The notes below the pieces were generated by a model, which saw nothing but the letters and a program-made list of their open reading frames with translations, ran no database searches and was not told the origin of the DNA. Position numbers and translations under genes: made by a program. DNA of 64,000 nt from Bacteroidota bacterium. Its GTDB lineage: Bacteria > Bacteroidota > Ignavibacteria > Ignavibacteriales > Ignavibacteriaceae. The DNA is taken from positions 93,770-157,769 of the forward strand of contig JACZTL010000003.1 in NCBI GenBank assembly GCA_022573715.1, written 5' to 3'. Positions within the stretch are counted from its first letter, which is position 1. Every line of letters begins with the position of its first letter. Of the stretch, positions 45,591 to 53,662 are shown in pieces.

Positions 45591-46877
45591 CTATTTGTAT
45601 AAATTTAAATTACTACTTAATTTTTTATTATCATCACTTAAAGAGACAAATCTGAATATTAATATGATTGCAATGAAATTATAAAAAAACCATAAAAATC
45701 CAACAATACTATTAAAAAAGGAAAATATTGTTGCAAAAAGAAACATTCCGTATATAGCAAGTTTTTTGATGGTTGGTTTTATTTTAAAAGAATAATATAA
45801 AGAGCCTATTCCTAAACCACCGAGAAACGGTATAAAAAATATACCTAGAATTCCAAAATCTCTAAAATATGTCCAAAAAGCTGAATAAGTATTGTAACTT
45901 TTACTTATAAAATATGGATTATCATTTAAAAGAAAATATTCTTGAATCCAATGTTTTAGACCAGTCAATGCTGTAAAAAAATCAAAGGTATAATATCCAA
46001 ATGTAAAGTATTCTAACTTTTGAATAGAATTCGCAAAATTTTCCAAATTCATTGCTATATACATATATGGTTCTGTAAAAATTGCATATTCCGATGAAAA
46101 TTTCATCTTTGAAAGTTTATATAATATATATATAGCTAATTCTCCCAGTCTAAAAGACGAAATTAAATAAAAGAATCCGATTAGAAATAATCCGATAATT
46201 ATAACAGATTTTAAATTGATTGTATATGTTGTGTAATATAAAAGAACAAATATTAGAAAAATTGAAAATATAATTTGATATCTTTGTAAAGTTGCGGAAT
46301 ACATTAATACCGAAATAAGTGAAACAAAGAAGAGGAAAAATTTCTTTAATTTTTTATCCTTCACAAATATTATATATACACCAGAAAGAAGTACGATAAG
46401 AAAAACATTGTGTAAAAATAATCCTATACCAAACATTGTAAAATTTCTTCTTACTAACCAAGGTTTAGTACTTAGTATAGGAATAGTTCCGGCTTTTAGG
46501 GTAATTATAAAATAGCTTACAACAAAAAGAACAAATAGAATAATAATTACTACAAATAATCTAGAATAATTTAGCTTTAATAAATCTAAATTTTTTTTTA
46601 TTGATAAATTTGACCAAATTTTCTTATCAAAATTAATTACATATGTAAAAAATATGCCTACCATAAAAGCAATTGGACCAATCATTATTTGAATCCAAAC
46701 TTCAATCGGCCAATTTTGTTGCCACATGCTTAATTTTAGATTTGTAACACCAATAACTAAAAACCATACTAAAGAAAACAACTTTCCGGGTGATAAGAGA
46801 TCAGAATTAGGACGTACCAGAGAAATTAATATTCCAATACATATAATAAATGATATTATCGATATTGCGTTTATCAT
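45591..46877 (-). CDS. Wzy-like oligosaccharide repeat-unit polymerase
   Basis: This integral membrane protein (428 residues, roughly 11-12 helices) has the hydrophobicity and central periplasmic loop of O-antigen or capsule polymerases (oligosaccharide repeat unit polymerase family). Primary sequence is poorly conserved in the family, so the call rests on topology, on the segment RPNSDLLSPGKLFSLVWFLV near the N-terminus, and on position between the flippase (3-base gap) and GT2 gene. It should join repeat units on the periplasmic face. Confidence 0.75.
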   Translation of the reverse strand: MINAISIISFIICIGILISLVRPNSDLLSPGKLFSLVWFLVIGVTNLKLSMWQQNWPIEVWIQIMIGPIAFMVGIFFTYVINFDKKIWSNLSIKKNLDLLKLNYSRLFVVIIILFVLFVVSYFIITLKAGTIPILSTKPWLVRRNFTMFGIGLFLHNVFLIVLLSGVYIIFVKDKKLKKFFLFFVSLISVLMYSATLQRYQIIFSIFLIFVLLYYTTYTINLKSVIIIGLFLIGFFYLISSFRLGELAIYILYKLSKMKFSSEYAIFTEPYMYIAMNLENFANSIQKLEYFTFGYYTFDFFTALTGLKHWIQEYFLLNDNPYFISKSYNTYSAFWTYFRDFGILGIFFIPFLGGLGIGSLYYSFKIKPTIKKLAIYGMFLFATIFSFFNSIVGFLWFFYNFIAIILIFRFVSLSDDNKKLSSNLNLYK

Positions 46878-46880
46878 TAA

Positions 46881-48308
46881 TTATAATTTCTTAAAAACAA
46901 GATTAGTGAATTTTTCTTTTTCATTTTTTGATAACCCAAAAAAGTATGTAATTATGAATAACACTACAATAATTATGAGTATAATCCAATTAGTAAAAAC
47001 TACAAAATTAAATAATAATGCTGCTACCAAAGTAATCACTCCAATAGAAATTATTCTTTTATCAAAGATCCATTTAATAAAATATTTCCTGTTGGGAATT
47101 ATATAGCAAATGCCAACTATAAAATTAACAATAAACAAAGCATAAGCAGCACCTAAAACATCATATTTAGCAATTAAATGAAAGTTAAGAATGTATGCTA
47201 ATAATGTTGCACCCATTACAATTATCATTCTTAAATATTGTTTACCAGAAGTTGTTAGCATTAAACCAAACGTTTCAACATAATATCTTATAACAACAAT
47301 AAATGAAAAAACTTTTAACAGAGGTATAGCTTCATTATAAAATTCTTTACCATATACAAAAGAAATTATAGAATCAGATAAAAAGAATATTATAAGAAAT
47401 AAACCAAAAGAAATTAAGAGAAGAATTTTGGAAATAAGCATATTTAGTTGTTCCCATTTAAGCTTATCAGTATGAAACAATCTTGAAGCAACTGGCAAAA
47501 CTGAACTGCTCAAAATATCCGGAAGCAATAACAATAACACAAGCACTTTGAATGCAGCTTGGTATATACCAACAGTTGTATCACCTTTCCATATTCCAAG
47601 AAGTATAGTATCTATTCTAAAGTATAAATTTCCAAATAAAAAATGTAATCCGAAAATCAAAACTTGATTTATAATTAATTTCCAATTATTAAAATTGATT
47701 TTAAATATATTTGTGCCAACAAGAGAATTAGATTTTTTAATATTTAAGATAACTGCTAAAAGCCTAACTACAATAAAAATTATTATTAAATAATATAGTG
47801 AAGCTTTAAGAAAACCGAATGTTAATAGAAGCACTAATAAAAGAAAATTTGTAATGAAAGAAACTCTTGTTTCTAATTCAAATTTTTCGAATCCTCTGAA
47901 AACTGCATAAACAAAGTTAGATACTGATGTAAATACAACATATAATGCCAACAAATATATCAATGTGGTGCTTGTGTCACTAAAAGATTGAAAAATTGGA
48001 ATAGCAATCATAGTGATAGCTGCAATAACAACAAATATTATCTTAATAGAAAAATAATTACTTATAATTTTTGGAGCATTTTTTTTGTTTTTAGCTATTT
48101 CGGTTGTAAGTAAAACATCAAAACCAAAATCAGCCAATACCAAACTAATATTGGCTATAGTAAATGCGAGGGAAAACTGTCCTAAAGATTCTGGACCGTA
48201 AAAGCGAGCAATAAGAATAAAAATTAAAAAATTTGTAACAACTCTTATGGCATGAGTAAAAAAAACAAAGATGGAGTTTTTCCATATAGATGACTGACTA
48301 TTGTTCAT
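46881..48308 (-). CDS. Polysaccharide flippase (Wzx-like), copy 2
   Basis: This 475-residue, about 14-helix transporter of the MOP superfamily begins SSIWKNSIFVFFTHAIRVVT and continues with ARFYGPESLGQFSLAFTIAN, LVLADFGFDVLLTTEIAK and later GIYQAAFKVLVLLLLLPDIL, typical of Wzx/RfbX. It would move the completed lipid-linked repeat unit to the periplasm. It lies between wzz and the polymerase gene, so it is the flippase of this cluster. Confidence 0.88.
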   Translation of the reverse strand: MNNSQSSIWKNSIFVFFTHAIRVVTNFLIFILIARFYGPESLGQFSLAFTIANISLVLADFGFDVLLTTEIAKNKKNAPKIISNYFSIKIIFVVIAAITMIAIPIFQSFSDTSTTLIYLLALYVVFTSVSNFVYAVFRGFEKFELETRVSFITNFLLLVLLLTFGFLKASLYYLIIIFIVVRLLAVILNIKKSNSLVGTNIFKINFNNWKLIINQVLIFGLHFLFGNLYFRIDTILLGIWKGDTTVGIYQAAFKVLVLLLLLPDILSSSVLPVASRLFHTDKLKWEQLNMLISKILLLISFGLFLIIFFLSDSIISFVYGKEFYNEAIPLLKVFSFIVVIRYYVETFGLMLTTSGKQYLRMIIVMGATLLAYILNFHLIAKYDVLGAAYALFIVNFIVGICYIIPNRKYFIKWIFDKRIISIGVITLVAALLFNFVVFTNWIILIIIVVLFIITYFFGLSKNEKEKFTNLVFKKL

Positions 48309-48323
48309 TGAAAGGTTATGCTT

Positions 48324-49583
48324 CTATTTTTTACGTGAAAACGTAATTTTTCTAAAGTCAGATTTTAATGAATTCTTTATATAATCAAAACTATTCTTAT
48401 CAGTGTGTTTCATCTTTTGTATTGCTTCTAAACAAATTATTATTATAAATCCAATTGTTAAAGAAATTACAAATGCTAAAATAGCGTAAAGGCTTCCCTT
48501 TGGTTTTGATTTTCTGTCAGCGGGTACGGCTTTATCAAGCACGAGGACTGAAGGTGTGTTCCTTATTTCCTCAACTTTTGCTTGTTCGAACATAGGTTGA
48601 ACAAATTCTAATATTTTATATTGAATCTCTATATCTCTGTAAATCTTTAAATATTTTTTGCCGAGTTCCGGAGCTTGCTTAAACGGAATCAGTAGTTTAA
48701 TATCATTTTTAGAAATATCAGACCCATACTTTAAACTATTAATTTTTTTTAGTATTTCTTCAACACCTATTTTTGCTTTTTGAACCAAGGGACTGCTTTC
48801 CCCATAAGTTCTTCTTAATACGTTAAACTCAATCTCTTTCTTCAAATAATCAGAATAAATAGCAGCCATAGTTTTTATAGTTGATTCAATTTGTTCAGGT
48901 ACTGCAATAACTCCATATTTTTCCTGAAACTCCATCATCTTTGTTTCTAGATTATTTATGTCATTTACATTTTGATTATATCTTTTCTCTATAAATTCCC
49001 TGTTAAATTTTGCATTGAAAACACTTAACCTGGTATTAATTATGTTTAATTGATCTATCATATAATTAACAACATCGGCAGCTCTTTGCGGGTCTTTATC
49101 AAAAAAATTGATTACTAAATTACCTTCGTCTGCAATCTCAATATCTAAATTTGAAAAGAATTCTTTAATGATTTTTTCGTGGTAAGAATCTTCAAGATCA
49201 TATTCTTTTTTCAAACCGAATCTATCGATAACATCATCTGCAAGAGTAGTACTTTTTAATATTGCAATGTATTTATCAAATTCAGTACTTCCGGTTAAAG
49301 CAGCCAATCCCCTTGAAGGAGAAAAGCCTTTTACTAATGAAGATAATCCGCTTAGTGAACTTAAAAGATCAGTTTTTTCTGCAGGTAATACTGATGCAGT
49401 TGATTTGTACCATTTGGGAGATAATAAGGCAAATGCAGTGGCTCCAGCAGTAATTATAAAAACAAACCAAAAAAGAAACCACCTATATTTTACGGTAATT
49501 ATTATAAATTCTAAAAATGTATTACCAACAATATTTTCATTGTTAGTTTTTTGTAGATTTTCTTCCGATGGTTTATTTTCCAT
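48324..49583 (-). CDS. wzz: Wzz-type chain-length determinant protein
   Basis: This 419-residue polysaccharide co-polymerase has two flanking membrane helices (TVKYRWFLFWFVFIITAGAT near residue 40 and SLYAILAFVISLTIGFIIII near residue 370), a large periplasmic coiled-coil part, and the Pro-rich segment before the second helix (VLDKAVPADRKSKPKG). Such proteins set polymer length with Wzy. No C-terminal tyrosine-kinase domain is attached, so it is the Wzz/PCP-1 type. It is the first gene of the sugar cluster, with AGGA six bases before the ATG. Confidence 0.92.
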   Translation of the reverse strand: MENKPSEENLQKTNNENIVGNTFLEFIIITVKYRWFLFWFVFIITAGATAFALLSPKWYKSTASVLPAEKTDLLSSLSGLSSLVKGFSPSRGLAALTGSTEFDKYIAILKSTTLADDVIDRFGLKKEYDLEDSYHEKIIKEFFSNLDIEIADEGNLVINFFDKDPQRAADVVNYMIDQLNIINTRLSVFNAKFNREFIEKRYNQNVNDINNLETKMMEFQEKYGVIAVPEQIESTIKTMAAIYSDYLKKEIEFNVLRRTYGESSPLVQKAKIGVEEILKKINSLKYGSDISKNDIKLLIPFKQAPELGKKYLKIYRDIEIQYKILEFVQPMFEQAKVEEIRNTPSVLVLDKAVPADRKSKPKGSLYAILAFVISLTIGFIIIICLEAIQKMKHTDKNSFDYIKNSLKSDFRKITFSRKK

Positions 49584-49956
49584 TCCTTTTCCTAACTATT
49601 TAATCATAATAATTAACAGAAAAATACAAATATATTCTCATTCAAGCTAAAATCATTTAAAAAATATTTTAATAACTTTAATCATAAGATATAAGCATTA
49701 TTAATGAAATGTGATTTAAATTTCATTTAGAAACCACCTATCATAAAAATATTGACATTCAAATCTGAAACTTGTTTTTTTATAAAAAACGAATTATTCA
49801 CTACTAAATTTCAATTCTGTTTAAATTTTTAAACGGGAATTTATTTTAAACGTTTTTTGTTTTGGTAATAAGAGACAAAAAAAACTTTTTAGTCTGCTAT
49901 CTTACATCAATTTTGAATGGATTTGTATAACATTAAATCAATAATAGGATAGGCAT
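49584..49956. other. 373-base AT-rich divergent spacer, no gene seen
   Basis: This spacer separates wzz (minus) from the small HTH-like gene (plus). It is very AT-rich with stops in all frames and no RNA gene or strong hairpin that I can support. It should hold the promoters of both the sugar cluster and the 82-residue protein gene; one candidate -7 box for wzz is listed separately. Confidence 0.6.
49627..49634 (-). promoter_or_regulatory. Candidate -7 box (TATATTTG) upstream of wzz
   Basis: TATATTTG on the minus strand matches the Bacteroidota -7 consensus TAnnTTTG about 44 bases upstream of the wzz start. No TTG lies at the expected 19-21 bases further upstream (ATG is found instead), so support is weak. 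Confidence 0.28.
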
Positions 49957-50205
49957 ATGAAAACAATTAAAGCAAAAATAGATAACCCGCTTAATGATTT
50001 AATCAGCGACGAAATATATGATCTTCTTAATGCACACGGTGTTATTGACGAGAAATCTGTACGTGATTATCAAATAAGAAAGAAATTTAAACAATTAAGA
50101 TCTACAAAAATAAGCGCCGGTGATGCCATTGATGTTATAAGGGAAGATTATCCATATTTGCAATTCGATACTATAAGAAAAATTGTTTATCAAATTAGCA
50201 AGTAA
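49957..50205 (+). CDS. Small HTH-like protein of unknown function
   Basis: This 82-residue soluble, basic protein has an AGGATAGG sequence just before its ATG. The C-terminal part reads as two or three helices ending in YPYLQFDTIRKIVYQISK, preceded by SVRDYQIRKKFKQLRSTKIS and AGDAIDVIRE. The order (RxxxI..KF..L, then AIDVI...Y, then ..DTIRKIVY) resembles small helix-turn-helix proteins such as the Mor-like group, so it may bind DNA. I do not recognise the family. It diverges from wzz, stands alone before two hairpins, and could regulate the polysaccharide cluster, which is only a guess from position. Confidence 0.6.
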   Translation: MKTIKAKIDNPLNDLISDEIYDLLNAHGVIDEKSVRDYQIRKKFKQLRSTKISAGDAIDVIREDYPYLQFDTIRKIVYQISK

Positions 50206-50275
50206 ATTCCGTTAGACTCCGTTGCCGATACAAGCTTGACAAATTCATTTCATCAAATTATATTTCCAACGACTC

Positions 50276-50305
50276 TTTTAAAGGGTTCTCCCCTGCCCTT
50301 TAAAA
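50276..50305. repeat. Palindrome TTTTAAAGGG...CCCTTTAAAA
   Basis: TTTTAAAGGG (50276-50285) and CCCTTTAAAA (50296-50305) form a perfect 10-pair stem around a 10-base loop. It lacks a following T-run and precedes the real terminator. It resembles the hairpin at 35896-35932. Confidence 0.6.
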
Positions 50306-50315
50306 TTAATGAGTC

Positions 50316-50352
50316 AGGCCCAGTGATATCCCTATCATTGGGCTTTATTTTA
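50316..50352 (+). terminator. Terminator after the 82-residue protein gene
   Basis: GCCCAGTGATA (50318-50328) and TATCATTGGGC (50333-50343) pair over 11 bases with one G-U and a four-base loop, followed by TTTATTTT. It ends just before the next gene. Confidence 0.8.
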
Positions 50353-50369
50353 TGATAAGGAATTTTATT

Positions 50370-50642
50370 ATGCCCAAAAAAGTTAAAAGAAAAAAATCAC
50401 GCTCAACCTTAAAAATTGCTTCGCCTTTTAAAATTTATTGGGGTAAGAAAAATTATTATATGCTTTTTCTCGGAATAGCTGTACTAATTATAGGTTTTTA
50501 TTTTATGTCCGTTGGAAATTGGGATAGTACTGTTTCACTCTTTATTTCCCCGTTTATACTGATGATCGGTTATCTGCTAATTATACCTGCATCAATACTG
50601 GTCCGTAAAAATAAGAAAGAACAAAATTCTCAGGGTAAATAA
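50370..50642 (+). CDS. DUF3098-like small membrane protein
   Basis: This 90-residue protein has a very basic N-terminus (MPKKVKRKKSRSTLKI) and two membrane helices (YYMLFLGIAVLIIGFYFMSV and LFISPFILMIGYLLIIPASI). The layout of Gly-Lys-Lys-Asn-Tyr before the first helix and the two-helix hairpin fit DUF3098, a small inner membrane family of Bacteroidota with unknown function. An upstream in-frame ATG at 50352 lies in the terminator; the ATG at 50370 has AAGG nine bases before it and is preferred. Its stop is directly followed by the next gene's TTG. Confidence 0.7.
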   Translation: MPKKVKRKKSRSTLKIASPFKIYWGKKNYYMLFLGIAVLIIGFYFMSVGNWDSTVSLFISPFILMIGYLLIIPASILVRKNKKEQNSQGK

Positions 50643-50918
50643 TTGCTATTAGCAAAAGTTACCGGTAACGTTGTTGCAACTCAAAAAAACTCATACTTAA
50701 AGGGGCACAAACTCCTAATAATACAAAAAATAGATTTAGAAGGTAATTTTATAGGAAAAAAAGATGTAATTGCTTTGGACTTTGTGAATTCAGGTATTGG
50801 GGACACTGTTTTAGTTGTACAAGAGGGACAGGCTGTAAACCAAATTTTAGGTCACAAAAAAGCACCCGTTCATTCTGTAATTGTTGCAGTCGTGGATGAA
50901 ATTGAAATTAAAAAATAG
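50643..50918 (+). CDS. EutN/CcmL-family microcompartment vertex-type protein
   Basis: This 91-residue protein matches the pentameric shell protein family of bacterial microcompartments: LLAKVTGNVVATQKNSYLKG, HKLLIIQKIDLEGNFIGKKD, VIALDFVNSGIGDTVLVVQE, GQAVNQILGHKKAPVHSVIV, AVVDEIEIK. The first residues are conserved, so the TTG start, immediately after the preceding stop, is real. No hexameric shell protein (BMC-H) or encapsulated enzyme lies in the window. EutN-like pentamers are known in genomes with the rest of the shell elsewhere or absent; its role here is open. Confidence 0.88.
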   Translation: MLLAKVTGNVVATQKNSYLKGHKLLIIQKIDLEGNFIGKKDVIALDFVNSGIGDTVLVVQEGQAVNQILGHKKAPVHSVIVAVVDEIEIKK

Positions 50919-50943
50919 CACTTAATTTTATTAGATAAATAAG

Positions 50944-52065
50944 TTGTCAAACTTAGACTTAAATGAACTAACTAATTTAAAATTACTCCTTAGCGTAGAC
51001 CAATTAGGTCCCAATAGGATCAAGAATCTTCTTACAAAGTTTTACAATTCAGAAAATATTTTGTCATCCAATTTTCATCAGCTTATCTCTACCGGGGGAA
51101 TAAGTGATAACCTCGCATCAAGAATTCAAAAAGCAAATAACAGAAGAAAAGAAGTTGAAGAATTTCTTTCAAAAGAATTGGATAAACTTGTAAAAATTGG
51201 CGGTGAAATAATCACAATTTTAGATGAAGGTTATCCTTACTTATTAAAAAAAATTTATGACCCGCCGATAATTTTGTACAAATTAGGAAAGATTAAAAAA
51301 GAAGATGATAATTCAATTGCAGTAGTTGGTACAAGAAGACCGAGTGATTACGGAAAAAAACAAACAGAAAAATTTTGTAAAGATTTAGTAGAAAAAAACA
51401 TCACTATAGTAAGCGGTATGGCTAGAGGAATTGATTCTATTTCACACCGATCTGCATTGACAAATGACGGAAGAACTATTGCTGTCCTTGGCTCAGGTTT
51501 GGATGTTATTTACCCGCCGGAGAACAAAAAACTTTTTTCAGAAATAAAAAATAACGGCGTTATTCTTTCAGAATATCCATTTGGTACAAAACCCGATGCA
51601 ATGAATTTTCCGAAAAGAAACAGGATAATATCTGGTCTATGTTACGGCACAGTTATTATTGAAACAGGTTTAACCGGCGGTGCTTTGCAAACTGCTGAAT
51701 TTGCACTTGACCAAAACAGAGAAGTATTTGCCTTACCTGGTAACATAAATGCAAAAACATCTGATGGTACTAATAGATTAATACAAAAAGGTGAAGCCAA
51801 ACTTATTACTAATGTTGATGATATATTATCGGAACTGAATTTGAAAATTGCTTCTTCCACAAAAAATAAGAAGCAGAAGATACATATTAATTTAAATATT
51901 TTTGAAGCAAAAATAATAAACGTGCTTGTCGATGAACCAACTCAAATAGATAAGATAGCTGAATTAACTAAACTCTCCACTTCTGATTGCCTTGTCCATT
52001 TATTATCATTGGAGTTTAGAGGTTTGGTAAGACAATTGCCGGGGAAAACATTTTCTACAGTATAG
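50944..52065 (+). CDS. dprA: DNA-processing protein DprA
   Basis: DprA (373 residues) loads RecA on incoming single-stranded DNA during natural transformation. The Rossmann-type core shows VVGTRRPSDYGKKQTEKFCK, SGMARGIDSISHRSAL, AVLGSGLDVIYPPENKKLF, LSEYPFGTKPDAMNFPKRNR, IISGLCYGTVIIETGLTGGA and LPGNINAKTSDGTNRLIQKG. An N-terminal helix-hairpin-helix (LGPNRIKNLLTKFYN) and C-terminal winged-helix region flank it. The start is TTG. It converges with rarA only 5 bases away. Confidence 0.97.
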   Translation: MSNLDLNELTNLKLLLSVDQLGPNRIKNLLTKFYNSENILSSNFHQLISTGGISDNLASRIQKANNRRKEVEEFLSKELDKLVKIGGEIITILDEGYPYLLKKIYDPPIILYKLGKIKKEDDNSIAVVGTRRPSDYGKKQTEKFCKDLVEKNITIVSGMARGIDSISHRSALTNDGRTIAVLGSGLDVIYPPENKKLFSEIKNNGVILSEYPFGTKPDAMNFPKRNRIISGLCYGTVIIETGLTGGALQTAEFALDQNREVFALPGNINAKTSDGTNRLIQKGEAKLITNVDDILSELNLKIASSTKNKKQKIHINLNIFEAKIINVLVDEPTQIDKIAELTKLSTSDCLVHLLSLEFRGLVRQLPGKTFSTV

Positions 52066-52070
52066 AATTG

Positions 52071-53369
52071 TCAATACTTTTTCTTTCCTTTCCAAAGTGC
52101 TTTTAATCTTTCAAGTAATTTTTTCTCTTGTCCATTTTCAGACGGAAAATAAAACTGCTTATTTTTTATTTCATCGGGAAGGTAATTTTCCTGCACAAAA
52201 TTTTCCTCGTAATTATGGGCATATTTATATTCTTTCCCGTAACCTATTTCTTTCATCAGTTTGGTAGGGGCATTTCTTAAATGTAATGGAACGGGGAAAA
52301 GTTTATTGCCTTTTACTTCACCAATAGCGGCATTTATTCCTTGATAAGATGCGTTGCTTTTGGGAGATGATGCAAGATAAGTTGCACACTGTGCCAATAT
52401 TATTCTTGCTTCAGGTAAACCTATTTTATTTACGGCGCTAAATGTCGTTTCAGCCAATACTAGTGCGTTTGGTGATGCATTGCCGATATCTTCTGATGCA
52501 AGTATTACCATTCTTCTTGCAATAAATAAAGGGTTTTCTCCGCCTTCCAATATTCTAGCCATCCAGTATAAGGCTGCATCAGGATCACTTCCTCTGATAC
52601 TTTTTATAAATGCTGAAATTAAATTATAGTGCTCTTCGCCGCTTTTATCATAAATAATATTTTTCTGCTGAACAATTGTTTCTAATATTTTTTTATTGAT
52701 ATTTATTTCATCGCTATTAATTTCGTGAATAACAGTTGCTTCCAAAATATTCAGCAAGCTCCTGGCATCTCCGCCAGAAAGATAAATTAAAAAATCTTCA
52801 TCTATAGATTTGATGTTGACCGAAGAAAGGAAATCATCTTTATCTATTGCGGAATGAAGTATGGTTTTTAATTCGTCTGCAGTTAATGGATCAAGTATAA
52901 AAATTCTTGCCCTGGATCTTAGAGCAGGTATAACTTCAAAAGAAGGATTTTCTGTTGTTGCACCAATTAATATTATTGTTCCGGATTCAACAGAATTTAG
53001 TAAAACGTCCTGTTGTGATTTGTTAAACCTGTGTATTTCATCAATAAAAAGAATTGTCCTTTTGTTAATCTTTTTATTATCCTCAGCCAATTCAATGACT
53101 TTTCTTACATCTTTAACTCCCGAAGAAACAGCACTAAGTTGAAAAAATTCGGATGAAGTCTGTTCGGCAATAATTTTTGCAATTGTTGTTTTACCTGTCC
53201 CGGGTGGTCCCCAGAGAATAAATGAGCTTATAGTATCATTTGCTATCATTAAATTTATGGGAGAACCTTCGGATAAGAGAGAATCTTGTCCTACAAAATC
53301 ATGTAACGTTTTTGGTCTTATTCTTTCAGCGAGCGGTACTCTTGGTATTTCAATTTTTATGTCTTTCAC
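52071..53369 (-). CDS. rarA: Replication-associated recombination protein RarA (MgsA)
   Basis: RarA (432 residues) is an AAA+ ATPase acting at stalled replication forks. It has the Walker A FILWGPPGTGKTTIAKIIAE, Walker B LFIDEIHRFNKSQQD, sensor ATTENPSFEVIPAL, and the C-terminal tetramerisation domain with RGSDPDAALYWMARILEGGE and ASEDIGNASPNAL. The start is GTG and overlaps the stop of the upstream gene (GTGA). It converges on dprA. Confidence 0.97.
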   Translation of the reverse strand: MKDIKIEIPRVPLAERIRPKTLHDFVGQDSLLSEGSPINLMIANDTISSFILWGPPGTGKTTIAKIIAEQTSSEFFQLSAVSSGVKDVRKVIELAEDNKKINKRTILFIDEIHRFNKSQQDVLLNSVESGTIILIGATTENPSFEVIPALRSRARIFILDPLTADELKTILHSAIDKDDFLSSVNIKSIDEDFLIYLSGGDARSLLNILEATVIHEINSDEININKKILETIVQQKNIIYDKSGEEHYNLISAFIKSIRGSDPDAALYWMARILEGGENPLFIARRMVILASEDIGNASPNALVLAETTFSAVNKIGLPEARIILAQCATYLASSPKSNASYQGINAAIGEVKGNKLFPVPLHLRNAPTKLMKEIGYGKEYKYAHNYEENFVQENYLPDEIKNKQFYFPSENGQEKKLLERLKALWKGKKKY

Positions 53370-53662
53370 TTTTTTTCTATTCTGATAACCTGTTCGTTCT
53401 TTCTTTTCATATTATATTTTTCGCGGGCAATTTTTTCAATCTTGGCGGGAACTTTCTTTTTTAGTGAATCAATTTCTGCTTCAAGTATTTTATTTACCTT
53501 TTCAATTATTGATATTCTGTTTTTTAATTCATTTACATGTTTATCGAGTTTCCAATATTTGAAAATTCCATATTTATTAAAAAGTACGTAAAGTAATCCA
53601 ATTAGAATTATTAAAAAATAAATAATGTATTTAATATTGTTTTTTTGTACCAATTGAATCAC
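53366..53662 (-). CDS. FtsB/DivIC-like septum formation protein
   Basis: This 98-residue protein has one membrane helix (IIYFLIILIGLLYVLFNKYG), a coiled coil (LDKHVNELKNRISIIEKVNK, ILEAEIDSLKKKV) and the C-terminal KIEKIAREKYNMKRKNEQVI typical of the FtsB/DivIC family, which joins FtsL and FtsQ in the divisome. The start is GTG, overlapping the ddl stop by 4 bases. Between ddl and rarA, translational coupling on both sides is likely. Confidence 0.88.
   Translation of the reverse strand: MIQLVQKNNIKYIIYFLIILIGLLYVLFNKYGIFKYWKLDKHVNELKNRISIIEKVNKILEAEIDSLKKKVPAKIEKIAREKYNMKRKNEQVIRIEKK

Noticed and set aside
49584..49956. A hidden small gene or RNA in the divergent spacer
   Set aside because: All frames are closed by frequent stops and no stable hairpin or conserved core is apparent by eye.
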